64,000 bases of DNA from Streptomyces sp. PR69 (GCF_026420845.1 NZ_JAOWCB010000023.1:1-64000), one strand, 5' to 3'. Shown: positions 1-8,651, counted from the first letter of the stretch. Notes: generated by a model from the sequence alone, not told the origin. Numbers and translations: made by a program.

Positions 1-1635
1 CCCGCGGGCCCGCCCGCCGGCGCGCCCGGCTACGGCTACCCGCAGGCGCCCGCCGGCTACGGCTACCCCCAGGCGCCGGGGCAGCATCCCGGCCAGGCTC
101 CCGGCCAGGCACCGTACGGCTACGGCTACCCCACCCAGCCGATGCCGCCCCAGCCGGTCCCGCCCGGCGGCGGCAGGAAGCTCAGCGCCCAGCTCCAGAT
201 CATCATCGCGGCGGCCGTCGCCATCGTGCTGATCATCGGCAGCGGCGTCGCCTACTCGCTCCTCAAGGACGACGAAGGCGGCGGCAAGAAGGACGAGGCC
301 AAGAACAGCGCGGACGGCGGCGCCAAGGGCGGCGGCGAGGACGGCGGGGGCAACGCCCCCGACGGCCCCGGCAAGGAGAAGGCCCCCGGCAGCACCGCCG
401 CCAAGGTCGCGTTCCAGCTGCCCCAGCCCGAGATCACGGACCTCACCGACGTCGTGGGCTCCTGGGTCACGGACAAGGCGTTCATCAAGCCGGGCGTCGA
501 GTCGATCTCCGCGTACGACCCCGCCAAGGGCAACGAGCTGTGGAAGCTGCCGCTGCCCGGACAGATCTGCGCCGCCTCCCGCCATGTCACCGAGGACAAC
601 AAGACCGCCATCGCCTTCGAGGCCGAGAAGCGGACCCCGCCGAAGAACTACCAGCAGTGCACCGAGGTCGGCGTGATTGACCTCAACACCGGCAAGCTGC
701 TGTGGAGCACGTCCGTCACCGGCGGCTCCTCAGGCGACAAGAAGGCACGATTCTCCGAGGTCACACTCAGCGGAAAGATCGTCGCGGCCGGGGATCTGTC
801 CGGCGGCGCGGCCTTTGACCTCGACTCGGGCAAAGTCCTGTGGAAGCCGAAGGTCGACACCAACCAGTGCCGTGACATCGGCTACGGCGGAGGCCCCGCG
901 CTGGTCGCCGTCCGCCGATGCGGCTCCTACGACAACCCCCAGGTCAGCATCCAGATGCTGAAGCCGGACGGCAGCCCCCAGTGGTCGTACGACCTGCCCG
1001 CGGGAGTCGACGGCGCGCGCATCGTCTCCAGCGACCCGCTGGTCGTCGCGGCCGACGTCGGCGACACCGGCACCTTTGGCATCTCCGACTTCTTCTCCAT
1101 CGACGGCAAGACCGGCAAGCTGCGCGCCAAGATCGTGGCTCCGGGCGACAAGTACCTGGCACGCTGTGCGGCGAGCGACGGCGTCGAGGGCTGCCAGTTC
1201 GTCGTCGTCGGCAACGGCAGGATCTATCTGCCGACCGAGGAGCACGACGCGCCCGGTGAGGACTACGGCCGCACCAACGAGATCGTCTCCTTCGACCTCG
1301 CCACCGGGAAGGCGACCGGCGACCGCGCCGACGCGGGCCCCAAGTACACGCTCTACCCGCTGCGCATGGACGGCGGAAACGTGATCGCTTACAAGTACCC
1401 GCCGTACAACAAGGGCGGTCAGATCGTCAGCATCGACGGCGCGACGTTCAAGCAGACCGTGCTGCTGGAGAACCCCGCGGACAGAACGATCCGTGACGCG
1501 GAGACCAGCCGCTCGGTCAACGGCAGCGAGTATCTGTACCGGGACGGCACCTTCTACATCTCCGCGGACCGGCTGTCCACCTCGTCCTCCTCCCAGAAGC
1601 GGTACCTCGCCGTCGTCTTCACCACGAAGAACTGA
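1..1635 (+). CDS. PQQ-like beta-propeller membrane protein, 5' partial
   Basis: The reading frame is open from base 1, so the true start lies upstream of the window. The first visible residues are a Pro/Gly/Tyr-rich cytoplasmic tail with repeated GYGYPQAP units. A single membrane segment follows (IIIAAAVAIVLIIGSGVAYSLL), then a Lys/Gly-rich spacer and a long extracytoplasmic domain. That domain has repeated GKxLW / GKVLWK / YDPAKGNELWKLPLP blades, typical of PQQ-binding-like (WD40-like) beta-propellers. Streptomyces encode many such proteins next to signalling genes; substrate and partners are unknown. A strong hairpin follows the stop codon, so this gene appears to end its transcription unit. 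An ATG at 142 exists but would remove the tail and is probably internal. Confidence 0.8.
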   Translation, partial: PAGPPAGAPGYGYPQAPAGYGYPQAPGQHPGQAPGQAPYGYGYPTQPMPPQPVPPGGGRKLSAQLQIIIAAAVAIVLIIGSGVAYSLLKDDEGGGKKDEAKNSADGGAKGGGEDGGGNAPDGPGKEKAPGSTAAKVAFQLPQPEITDLTDVVGSWVTDKAFIKPGVESISAYDPAKGNELWKLPLPGQICAASRHVTEDNKTAIAFEAEKRTPPKNYQQCTEVGVIDLNTGKLLWSTSVTGGSSGDKKARFSEVTLSGKIVAAGDLSGGAAFDLDSGKVLWKPKVDTNQCRDIGYGGGPALVAVRRCGSYDNPQVSIQMLKPDGSPQWSYDLPAGVDGARIVSSDPLVVAADVGDTGTFGISDFFSIDGKTGKLRAKIVAPGDKYLARCAASDGVEGCQFVVVGNGRIYLPTEEHDAPGEDYGRTNEIVSFDLATGKATGDRADAGPKYTLYPLRMDGGNVIAYKYPPYNKGGQIVSIDGATFKQTVLLENPADRTIRDAETSRSVNGSEYLYRDGTFYISADRLSTSSSSQKRYLAVVFTTKN

Positions 1636-1665
1636 CTGCACCGCCCGCTGAGTGGGCATGTATGG

Positions 1666-1691
1666 GGCCCGGCGCACTCCTGCGCCGGGCC
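1666..1691 (+). terminator. Stem-loop terminator after the PQQ-propeller gene
   Basis: An 11-bp perfect stem (GGCCCGGCGCA / TGCGCCGGGCC) with a CTCC loop lies 30 bp after the stop codon. It is followed by a short AT-rich stretch (ACATCTTTA). The shape fits a factor-independent terminator of the GC-rich type. Confidence 0.7.
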
Positions 1692-1899
1692 ACATCTTTA
1701 CCCGCTTCCACCCGTTAAGTAGCCCTGTTTCACGAAGAATTCGGCATTCTGGGGGGCTTCTGCCGAGTTAGGGGCGCGCGACGTCGAACAAGCGTGTACG
1801 TTGCCGGGTCAGGAGGCAGGGGCAGACAGGCAGACAGGACGCAGGGCAGGGAGGGCCGGGGGGCCAGGCCGGGTCCGGCGGGGATGGGGGTTTCTCTCT

Positions 1900-2622
1900 A
1901 TGGGCGTGCGGCTCATGGTGGTCGACGATCACCGTCTGCTCGCCGAGGCGCTCGCCTCGGCCCTGAAGCTGCGCGGGCACCGGGTGCTCGCGGCGGCCGC
2001 CCCCGCCGCCGGAGCGGCCGAGCTGGTGGTGAGCCGCTCGCCGGAGGTGTGCCTGCTGGGCACGGCCGCGCCCGCGGAGCCCGGAGCCTTTGACCCGGTC
2101 GTACGGATCAAGCGGGAGCGCCCCCAGATCGCCGTCGTGGTCCTCGGGCCGGTGCCCAGCCCCCGCGGGATCGCCGCGGCCTTCGCCGCCGGGGCCTCCG
2201 GCTATGTGCGCCATGACGAACGCATCGAGGGCGTCGAGCGCGCCATGGTCAAGGCACGCGCCGGAGAGGCCGTGGTGGCCCCGCAGCTGCTCCAGGGAGC
2301 CTTCGCCGAACTGCTCAACCCGGCCGCCCAGCCCGACGACGAGGGGCAGCGGCTGCTGCGGCTGCTGACCCCGCGCGAGGTCGAGGTGCTGGTCAGGGTC
2401 GCCGAAGGCGAGGACACCCGGCTGATCGCGGCGGGCATGGGCATCGCGCCCAGCACCGCCCGCACCCATGTGCAGCGGGTGCTGATGAAGCTGGGCGTCG
2501 GCTCACGGCTGGAGGCCGCGGCCCTCGCCGCCCGCACCGGCCTGCTGGACCGCGCACCCGCGGCCGCGCCCACCCTCGCGCCGGCGGGCCAGGAGCGGCG
2601 CTCACCCGGGCTGCCGCGGTGA
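1900..2622 (+). CDS. LuxR/NarL-type response regulator lacking the phosphoacceptor Asp
   Basis: This 240-residue protein has a receiver-like domain (about 1-120) and a C-terminal LuxR helix-turn-helix (about 154-215, LTPREVEVL then STARTHVQRVLMKLGV). The acidic pair after beta-1 is present (VVDDH, D9-D10). The expected phosphoacceptor after beta-3 is Gly54 in VCLLGTAAP, and the conserved Lys near position 104 is Arg (GYVRHDE). It is therefore probably not controlled by ordinary phosphorylation and may sense a ligand or act constitutively. I chose ATG 1900 because the protein aligns there with the receiver fold; the frame extends upstream without domain content. The stop overlaps the galT GTG start as GTGA, so the two are translationally coupled and this protein is a plausible gal-locus regulator (inference). 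Confidence 0.8.
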   Translation: MGVRLMVVDDHRLLAEALASALKLRGHRVLAAAAPAAGAAELVVSRSPEVCLLGTAAPAEPGAFDPVVRIKRERPQIAVVVLGPVPSPRGIAAAFAAGASGYVRHDERIEGVERAMVKARAGEAVVAPQLLQGAFAELLNPAAQPDDEGQRLLRLLTPREVEVLVRVAEGEDTRLIAAGMGIAPSTARTHVQRVLMKLGVGSRLEAAALAARTGLLDRAPAAAPTLAPAGQERRSPGLPR

Positions 2623-3740
2623 AGAAGACCTCCACCCGGCTGGCCGACGGCCGTGAGCTGCTGTACTACGACTCCCGGGACGACGCCGTACGCGACTGGC
2701 GCGCCCTGCGCGACCGCCGGCCACTCGCCCCGGCGGCCGTCACCGCCGCCGCGGACATCCGCCGCGATCCGCTGCTCGGCGACGCCGTCGCCATCGCCTC
2801 CCACCGGCAGGACCGCACCTACCACCCGCCCGCGGGCGAGTGCCCCCTGTGCCCGTCCCACGGCGGACGCCTCACCGAGATCCCGGCCCCGGACTACGAG
2901 GTCGTCGTCTTCGAGAACCGTTTCCCCTCCCTGAGCGGAGAAGCGGGCCGCTGCGAGGTCGTCTGCTTCACCTCCGACCACGACGCCTCCTTCGCCTCCC
3001 TCAGCGAGGAGCGGGCGGGCCTGGTGCTCGCCGCATGGACCGACCGCACGGCGGAACTCGGCGCGCTCCCGCAGGCCGAGCAGGTCTTCTGCTTCGAGAA
3101 CCGCGGCGCGGAGATCGGGGTGACGCTCGGCCACCCCCACGGCCAGATCTACGCCTATCCCTTCGTCACCCCCCGCACCGCCCTGATGCTGCGCTCCACG
3201 GCCCGGCATCTGGCGGCGACCGGCCGCAATCTCTTCGACGACGTCGTCGGACGCGAACTCGCCGAGCGCACCCGCGTGGTGCTGGAAGGAGAGCACTGGG
3301 TCGCCTTCGTGCCGTACGCCGCCCACTGGCCGTACGAGGTGCATCTGTACCCGCGGCGGCGCGTCCCGGACCTCCCGGCGCTCGACGAGCCGGCACGCAC
3401 AGAGTTTCCACAGATCTATCTGGAACTGTTGAAGCGCTTCGACCGGATCTTCGGCGAGGGCGCGCCGCCCACCCCCTATGTCTCCGCCTGGCATCAGGCC
3501 CCCTTCACCGGGCCGGGCGCCGGAGGCACGGCCAGCAAGGAAGCCGCGAACGAGGAGGCTGCGAACAAGGAGGCCGTGGACAGACGGGAGTTCGGGCTCC
3601 ATCTCGAGCTTTTCACCATCCGCCGCACTTCCGGCAAGCTGAAGTTCCTCGCGGGTTCCGAATCCGGTATGAGCGTGTTCATCAATGATGTGCCGCCGGA
3701 GACCGCGGCCGAACGACTGCGAGAGGTAGCGAGCAAGTGA
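2619..3740 (+). CDS. galT: Galactose-1-phosphate uridylyltransferase
   Basis: GalT exchanges UMP between UDP-glucose and galactose-1-phosphate in the Leloir pathway. The active-site motif GHPHGQ is visible, with nucleophile His174. The zinc-type CPLC motif (ECPLCPSHGG) is near the N-terminus, and the C-terminal LHLELF and KFLAGSE elements are present. Length is 373 residues, near normal. The GTG start overlaps the preceding regulator stop and the stop overlaps galE, both as GTGA. An unusual Ala/Glu-rich insert at residues 307-321 is made of three 15-bp in-frame repeats (3537-3581). It lies between the PYVSAWHQAPF loop and the C-terminal catalytic core. Confidence 0.95.
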   Translation: MKKTSTRLADGRELLYYDSRDDAVRDWRALRDRRPLAPAAVTAAADIRRDPLLGDAVAIASHRQDRTYHPPAGECPLCPSHGGRLTEIPAPDYEVVVFENRFPSLSGEAGRCEVVCFTSDHDASFASLSEERAGLVLAAWTDRTAELGALPQAEQVFCFENRGAEIGVTLGHPHGQIYAYPFVTPRTALMLRSTARHLAATGRNLFDDVVGRELAERTRVVLEGEHWVAFVPYAAHWPYEVHLYPRRRVPDLPALDEPARTEFPQIYLELLKRFDRIFGEGAPPTPYVSAWHQAPFTGPGAGGTASKEAANEEAANKEAVDRREFGLHLELFTIRRTSGKLKFLAGSESGMSVFINDVPPETAAERLREVASK

Positions 3741-4714
3741 GCAAGAAGTACCTGGTCACCGGTGGCGCGGGATATGTCGGCAGCGTGGTGGCGCAGCATC
3801 TGCTTCAGGCCGGGCACACGGTGACCGTCCTCGACGACCTCTCCACCGGCTTTCGCGAGGGAGTCCCCGGCGGGGCCCGGTTCATCGAGGGCCGTGTCCA
3901 GGACGCGGCCCGGCATCTCGACCCCTCCTATGACGGGGTGCTGCACTTCGCCGCCTTCTCGCAGGTCGGAGAGTCGGTCGCCAAGCCCGAAAAGTACTGG
4001 GCGAACAACGTCGGCGGGACACTGGAGCTGCTCGCCGCCATGCGGTCGGCAGGGGTGCGCACCCTCGTCTTCTCCTCCACGGCAGCCACATACGGAGAGC
4101 CCGTCTCGACGCCGATCGCCGAGACCGACCCCACCGCTCCCACCAGCCCCTACGGTGCGTCCAAGCTCGCCGTCGACCATATGATCAGCGGAGAGGCGGC
4201 GGCCCACGGGCTGGCCGCGGTCTCCCTGCGGTACTTCAACGTGGCGGGCGCGTACGGCGGTTGCGGCGAGCGCCATGACCCGGAGTCGCATCTCATCCCG
4301 CTCGTCCTCCAGGTCGCCCTCGGCAAACGCGAGTCGATCTCGGTGTACGGGGACGACTACCCGACCCCCGACGGCACCTGCGTCCGCGACTACATCCATG
4401 TCGCCGACCTCGCCGAAGCCCATCTGCTGGCGCTCGACGCCGCCGCCCCCGGCGAGCATCTGATCTGCAACCTCGGCAACGGCAACGGCTTTTCGGTGCG
4501 GGAGGTCATCGAGACCGTCCGCAAGGTCACCGGGCATCCCGTCCCCGAGGTGACGGCCGCCCGCCGGCCCGGCGACCCGGCCGTCCTCGTCGCCTCCGCC
4601 GCCGTCGCCCAGCAGCGGCTCGGCTGGCGGCCCAGCCGAGCCGACCTGGCCGGGATCGTCTCCGACGCCTGGGACTTCGCCCGCCGGGTCGCCCACACGG
4701 GGGATGACGCCTGA
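3737..4714 (+). CDS. galE: UDP-glucose 4-epimerase
   Basis: GalE interconverts UDP-galactose and UDP-glucose using tightly bound NAD. This is an extended short-chain dehydrogenase of 325 residues. The Rossmann motif GGAGYVGS is at residues 9-16. The catalytic Ser/Thr is in VFSSTAATYG, and the YxxxK pair is Tyr139/Lys143 (SPYGASK). The GDDYPTPDGTCVRDYIHV signature of UDP-hexose epimerases is intact. It starts at GTG within the end of galT and overlaps galK by one base (TGATG), so the three Leloir genes are tightly coupled. Confidence 0.95.
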   Translation: MSKKYLVTGGAGYVGSVVAQHLLQAGHTVTVLDDLSTGFREGVPGGARFIEGRVQDAARHLDPSYDGVLHFAAFSQVGESVAKPEKYWANNVGGTLELLAAMRSAGVRTLVFSSTAATYGEPVSTPIAETDPTAPTSPYGASKLAVDHMISGEAAAHGLAAVSLRYFNVAGAYGGCGERHDPESHLIPLVLQVALGKRESISVYGDDYPTPDGTCVRDYIHVADLAEAHLLALDAAAPGEHLICNLGNGNGFSVREVIETVRKVTGHPVPEVTAARRPGDPAVLVASAAVAQQRLGWRPSRADLAGIVSDAWDFARRVAHTGDDA

Positions 4715-5832
4715 TGAGAGAAGACGTGTGGGCAGCACCCGGACGGGTGAATCTGATCGGCGAACACACCGACTACAACGACGGTTTCGTCATGCCCTTC
4801 GCCCTGCCGCACACCGTGGTGGCGACCGCGGCGCGGCGGGACGACGGGCTGCTGCGGCTGCGCTCGGCGGACGCGCCCGGCGATCCGGTGGAACTCCGCG
4901 TGGCCGGCCTCGCGCCCGGCACGGGGCCCGCCGGCTGGAGCGACTATCCGGCGGGCGTCGTCTGGGCGCTGCGGGAAGCCACCCGGGGCGCGGTCGGCGG
5001 CGTGGACATCGCCTTCACCTCAACCGTGCCCATGGGGGCGGGGCTTTCCTCCTCCGCCGCGCTGGAGGTGGTCACCGCGCTCGCCCTGAACGACCTGTAC
5101 GAACTGGGCCTGGAGCGCTGGCGGCTGGCGCGGCTGTGCCAGCGCGCCGAGAACGTCTACGCCGGCGTGCCCACCGGGATCATGGATCAGACGGCGTCCG
5201 CCTGCTGCACGGCGGGTCATGCGCTGCATCTGGACACCCGCGATCTGTCCCAGCGGCAGATCCCCTTCGACCCGGCCGCGCACGGACTGGCGCTGCTCGT
5301 CGTCGACACCGGGGTACGGCATGCGCACAGCGACGGGGCGTACGGAAAGCGCCGGGCGGGCTGCGCGGCGGGCGCGGCGGTCCTGGAGGTCGAGGCGCTG
5401 CGCGACATCCCGTACGAGGGCCTGGACGAGACGCTGGCCCGGCTGACGGATGAGGAGACCAGACGGCTGGTCCGGCATGTGGTGACCGAGAACCGGCGGG
5501 TGGAGCAGGTGGTGGCGCACCTTCGGGCGGGCGACGTCCGGGCGGTCGGGCCGCTGCTGAGCGAGGGCCACGCTTCGCTGCGCGACGACTTCGGGGTCTC
5601 CTGTCCGGAGCTGGACCTGGTCGTGGAGACGGCGCTCGGGGCCGGGGCGCTGGGCGCGCGGATGACCGGCGGCGGCTTCGGCGGCTCGGCGGTCGTGCTG
5701 GCCGAGGCGGAGGGCCCGGCCGGGGCGGCGGCGCAGACGGCGGGGCTGACGGAGGCGTTCGCGGCGACCGGGCTGGCCGCCCCGCGGATCTTTCCGGCGC
5801 AGCCTTCCGGAGGAGCGGTCCGGCTCTCCTGA
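4714..5832 (+). CDS. galK: Galactokinase
   Basis: GalK phosphorylates galactose at C1 with ATP. The 372-residue protein carries the galactokinase signature GRVNLIGEHTDYNDG near the N-terminus, the GHMP ATP loop (PMGAGLSSSAAL) around residue 110, and the C-terminal GARMTGGGFGGSAVVL motif. Start ATG 4714 overlaps the galE stop. It is the last gene of the regulator-galT-galE-galK operon. Substrate specificity for galactose is supported by the neighbours. Confidence 0.95.
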   Translation: MREDVWAAPGRVNLIGEHTDYNDGFVMPFALPHTVVATAARRDDGLLRLRSADAPGDPVELRVAGLAPGTGPAGWSDYPAGVVWALREATRGAVGGVDIAFTSTVPMGAGLSSSAALEVVTALALNDLYELGLERWRLARLCQRAENVYAGVPTGIMDQTASACCTAGHALHLDTRDLSQRQIPFDPAAHGLALLVVDTGVRHAHSDGAYGKRRAGCAAGAAVLEVEALRDIPYEGLDETLARLTDEETRRLVRHVVTENRRVEQVVAHLRAGDVRAVGPLLSEGHASLRDDFGVSCPELDLVVETALGAGALGARMTGGGFGGSAVVLAEAEGPAGAAAQTAGLTEAFAATGLAAPRIFPAQPSGGAVRLS

Positions 5833-6199
5833 GCGATCCGGTCCGGCCGCGGGTCCGGCCACAGGGCCGGCCGCTTGTCCGGCCGGTTTCGGAGTGATCG
5901 ATTCCGGCCTGGCAGGCTGTCGATCTCTGTCGACTTCCGCCCCCCCTGTGAACACCAGGCACACGGAAAACACCCTGGCCAGTCAGTTCTGCAAAGACCC
6001 TTCCCGTGCGGGCCCGCGTCCGTACGCTGATGCTCAGCACCGGTGGGGGCCGGTGTCGATCAGGGGGCGAGACAGCCGGGTACGACGCCCGGGGCGGGGG
6101 TATCAGCAACAGCACGGCGGCGGCCGAGCGAGCGCTGTGCCACCCCATATCCCGGGCGTCGTGCCCGCGTTGGTCCATCCTCCGACACTGGGGGTGTCT
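5833..6199. other. Intergenic region after galK and leader of the next regulator
   Basis: No gene is seen here. A GC hairpin at 5867-5886 (CCGGCC / GGCCGG) followed by TTT may terminate galK transcription. From about 5890 to 6030 the DNA is relatively AT-richer (GAACACCAGGCACACGGAAA) and is the likely promoter zone of the downstream response regulator. No clear -35/-10 pair could be assigned by eye. Confidence 0.5.
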
Positions 6200-7090
6200 G
6201 TGGTTCGTATCCGTGTGCTGGTGGTGGACGACCACCGCATCTTCGCCGAGTCGCTCGCGGCGGCTCTCGCGGCGGAGCCCGATGTCGATGTGGCTGCCGC
6301 GGGCAGCGGCCCCGCGGCGATGCGCTGTCTGGAGCGCGCGGCCGCGGAGGGGCGCAGATTCGACGTCCTGCTCGTCGACGCCGATCTGGGCGCGCTGACG
6401 GCTCCGGGGGCCGGGGCAAGCGCCGGCCAGGCGGCGGCGCGCACCGCCGCGCCGGGCGCCCGGGGGAGCGTCCAGGGTGTCCAGAGCGTGCCCGGCGCGC
6501 GTACGGCCTCCGCCTCCCACCCCGCCTCGGAGGCGGACAACGGCACGGGCGGCGCGAAGGCCGTGGAGGGGGCCGTCGACGGCATCTCCCTGGTCGCGGG
6601 CGTGCGTTCGGGCCAGGGCGGGGTACGGGCCGTGGTGCTCGCGGAGAAGGACGACCCCCGGCGGGCCGCCCTCGCACTCCAGGCCGGGGCCTCCGGATGG
6701 GTCGCCAAGGACTGCTCGCTGCAGCGGCTCCTCGCCGTGATCCGCGGGGTGTTGCGCGATGAGACCTATGTCGCGCCGGCGCTGCTCACCGGCGTTCTGC
6801 GCGAGCTGACCGCGGCGCGCAAGCACCGCACCGAGAGTGAACGGCTCGTGGAGTCGCTCACGCCGCGCGAGCGGGAGGTACTGCGCTGCATGGTCGCGGG
6901 ACTGGGGCGCAAGGCCGTCGCCGAGCGCCTTTTTCTTTCGCCTCACACTGTTCGCACACATATGCAGAACGTCCTGGGAAAGCTCGGTGTGCACTCCACG
7001 CTCGCGGCGGTCGCGCTGGCGCGCAGGGCGGGGGTCGGCCCCGCCGATCTAGCCGGGGACGTTGTCGAACGGGGCGGTCAGCTGGCGTAG
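6200..7090 (+). CDS. LuxR/NarL-type response regulator with a large receiver insertion
   Basis: The 296-residue protein keeps the receiver residues D10-D11 (VVDDH), phosphoacceptor Asp60 (DVLLVDADLG) and Lys160 (GWVAKDCS). It ends in a LuxR helix-turn-helix (about 229-285, LTPREREVLRCMVAGL, then SPHTVRTHMQNVLGKLGV). An Ala/Gly/Ser-rich insert of about 60 residues (about 66-126) separates the Asp60 loop from the following helix. GTG 6200 gives the standard regulator N-terminus and has GGGGG just upstream; GTG 6194 is an alternative. No sensor kinase is adjacent. The 3' end overlaps the convergent MarR gene by 42 bp. Confidence 0.85.
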   Translation: MVRIRVLVVDDHRIFAESLAAALAAEPDVDVAAAGSGPAAMRCLERAAAEGRRFDVLLVDADLGALTAPGAGASAGQAAARTAAPGARGSVQGVQSVPGARTASASHPASEADNGTGGAKAVEGAVDGISLVAGVRSGQGGVRAVVLAEKDDPRRAALALQAGASGWVAKDCSLQRLLAVIRGVLRDETYVAPALLTGVLRELTAARKHRTESERLVESLTPREREVLRCMVAGLGRKAVAERLFLSPHTVRTHMQNVLGKLGVHSTLAAVALARRAGVGPADLAGDVVERGGQLA

Positions 7091-7546
7091 CAGATCCGCC
7101 AGTTCGCCGCGCTGCGCGTGGGACAGCTGGGCCAGGATCGCCCGCTCCTGGGCGAGCAGCCCGGCCAGCGCCTGATCGGCGCGGTCCCGGCCCTCGGGAG
7201 TGAGACGGACCAGCACTCCGCGCCGGTCGCTGGGGTCCGGCAGCCGCTCCACCAGGCCCTTTTTGGCCAGTCTGTCGATGCGGTTGGTCATTGTGCCGGA
7301 GGTGACAAGCGTCTGGGTGAGCAGCTGGCCGGGGGACAGCTGGTACGGTGCGCCCGCCCGCCGCAGCGAGGTGAGCACATCGAACTCCCAGGGCTCCAGC
7401 TGATGCTCGGAGAAGGCGAGACGGCGGGCCCGGTCGAGATGGCGGGCCAGCCTGGAGACGCGGCTGAGCACCTCAAGCGGTTCCACGTCGAGGTCGGGGC
7501 GCTCACGGCGCCATGCTGCGACCAGTCGATCGACCTCGTCCTCCAT
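7049..7546 (-). CDS. MarR-family transcriptional regulator
   Basis: This 165-residue protein has the winged helix-turn-helix typical of MarR: LEPWEFDVLTSLRRAG, then LVTSGTMTNRIDRLAKKGLVER and the wing DPSDRRGVLVRLTPEG. These proteins act as dimers that release DNA on ligand binding. The gene is divergent from the methyltransferase, with a candidate operator between them (7582-7595). It probably represses itself and that neighbour. Its last 42 bp overlap the end of the convergent response-regulator gene. Confidence 0.9.
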   Translation of the reverse strand: MEDEVDRLVAAWRRERPDLDVEPLEVLSRVSRLARHLDRARRLAFSEHQLEPWEFDVLTSLRRAGAPYQLSPGQLLTQTLVTSGTMTNRIDRLAKKGLVERLPDPSDRRGVLVRLTPEGRDRADQALAGLLAQERAILAQLSHAQRGELADLLRQLTAPFDNVPG

Positions 7547-7581
7547 ATCGATCAGTGTAGAGGGTCTGTCGACATGAAGTC

Positions 7582-7595
7582 TCTTGATGTCAAGA
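7582..7595. promoter_or_regulatory. Candidate MarR operator
   Basis: TCTTGA-TG-TCAAGA is a perfect 6-bp inverted repeat in the 131-bp divergent space between the MarR gene and tam. TTGA-N2-TCAA palindromes are typical MarR-family sites, and this one lies in a short AT-rich patch (CAAGATATATTCAGG). Binding is inferred. Confidence 0.7.
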
Positions 7596-7677
7596 TATAT
7601 TCAGGCCCCTACGTGGGCATGGTCGGGCCGGAACCTTATTCCGCTTCGGTAGACCGTTCCTGCGAGGGGGCTCGAAC

Positions 7678-8499
7678 ATGCATTCCGTCCCGATCTGGGA
7701 TCCCTATCAGTATCTTCGCCATGCCGGTCATCGCACCCGGCCGTTCCTGGATCTCCTTGCCCGGATAGGAGAGCTGCCGGACCGGGGCAAGCCGGTACGC
7801 ATCGCCGATATCGGCTGCGGGCCCGGAAACGTCACCGCGCTGCTCGCGGAGCGCTGGCCCACCGCGCATATCACCGGCTTCGACCTGTCACCGGAGATGC
7901 TCGCGCTGGCCGACAAGGAGTACGCGGGCACCACGGCCGGCGGCGGCTGGCTGGATTTCAGGCCCGCCGACGCCGCGCACTGGACGCCGGACGAGCCATA
8001 CGACCTGATCGTCTCCAATGCCGCGCTGCAGTGGGTGCCGAACCACCCCGAATCCTTCTCCGACTGGATCGACGGGCTCACCCCCGGCGGCACGCTCGCC
8101 TTCCAGGTGCCGGGCAACTTCACCTCGCCCAGCCATGCGCTGCTCGGCGAACTCTGCGAGGCCCCGCAGTGGCGCGCCCGCCTCAGCGACCACGGGCGGC
8201 GCTATGTCCACATCCTGGAGCCGGCGGAGTATCTGATGCGGCTGACCGACCTGGGCTGTGAGACGGACACCTGGGAGACCACCTACCTCCAGCTCCTCAC
8301 CGGCGAGGACCCGGTGCTGGACTGGGTCAAGGGCACGGCCCTGCGCCCCGTCCTCACCGAACTGGCCGACGACCCGGCGGCGGAGGCGGAGTTCCTCGCC
8401 CAGTACCGCGATCTGCTCCGCAAGGCGTATCCGCCCGGGCCGCACGGCACGGTGTTCCCCTTCCGCCGAGTCTTCGCGGTCGCCCGGAAGGGGGCCTGA
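7678..8499 (+). CDS. tam: Trans-aconitate 2-methyltransferase-like SAM methyltransferase
   Basis: A 273-residue class I methyltransferase. The SAM-binding motif is IADIGCGPGNVTALL (about 42-56), with acidic loop GFDLSPEML and post-motif DLIVSNAALQWVPNHP. The N-terminal WDPYQYL and the LQWV..H segment match the Tam family, which methylates trans-aconitate that would otherwise inhibit aconitase. The start ATG has a strong GAGGGGG ribosome site. Divergence from the MarR gene with an intervening palindrome suggests repression by it. Family membership is firm; the exact substrate is inferred from family resemblance. Confidence 0.85.
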   Translation: MHSVPIWDPYQYLRHAGHRTRPFLDLLARIGELPDRGKPVRIADIGCGPGNVTALLAERWPTAHITGFDLSPEMLALADKEYAGTTAGGGWLDFRPADAAHWTPDEPYDLIVSNAALQWVPNHPESFSDWIDGLTPGGTLAFQVPGNFTSPSHALLGELCEAPQWRARLSDHGRRYVHILEPAEYLMRLTDLGCETDTWETTYLQLLTGEDPVLDWVKGTALRPVLTELADDPAAEAEFLAQYRDLLRKAYPPGPHGTVFPFRRVFAVARKGA

Positions 8500-8571
8500 T
8501 TGGCCGGCTTAGCCGGCGCGGCCATATCCACGGCCGCGGCCGGCGATCCACCGGCCGGACAGGGCATACGA

Positions 8572-8607
8572 GGCGCCCCGCCGCTCACGCGAGAGCGACG
8601 GGGCGCC
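8572..8607. terminator. Bidirectional stem-loop between tam and TetR gene
   Basis: Arms GGCGCCCCG and CGGGGCGCC pair perfectly and continue, past one C/A mismatch, into CGCTC/GAGCG, with loop ACGCGA. It sits between two convergent genes and would stop transcription from both sides. Confidence 0.75.
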
Positions 8608-8621
8608 AGTGGTTTCCGTAC

Positions 8622-8648
8622 CCGGGGGCTCGGGGGCGGAGCCCCCGG
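8622..8648. repeat. GC palindromic intergenic repeat
   Basis: CCGGGGGCTC and GAGCCCCCGG form a perfect 10-bp stem with loop GGGGGCG. Similar GGGGGCTC/GAGCCCCC hairpins recur between genes in many Streptomyces genomes (from memory). It ends a few bases before the TetR stop codon and could act as that gene's terminator. Confidence 0.6.
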
Positions 8649-8651
8649 AAT

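Noticed and set aside
730..1695. 321-residue open frame antisense to the PQQ-propeller gene
   Set aside because: It is the shadow frame typical of GC-rich DNA. It has no recognisable motif, and the plus-strand propeller blades explain this DNA.
5180..6994. 604-residue open frame on the minus strand across galK and the response regulator
   Set aside because: Composition is Arg/Pro/Ser-rich without domains, and both plus-strand genes are certain.
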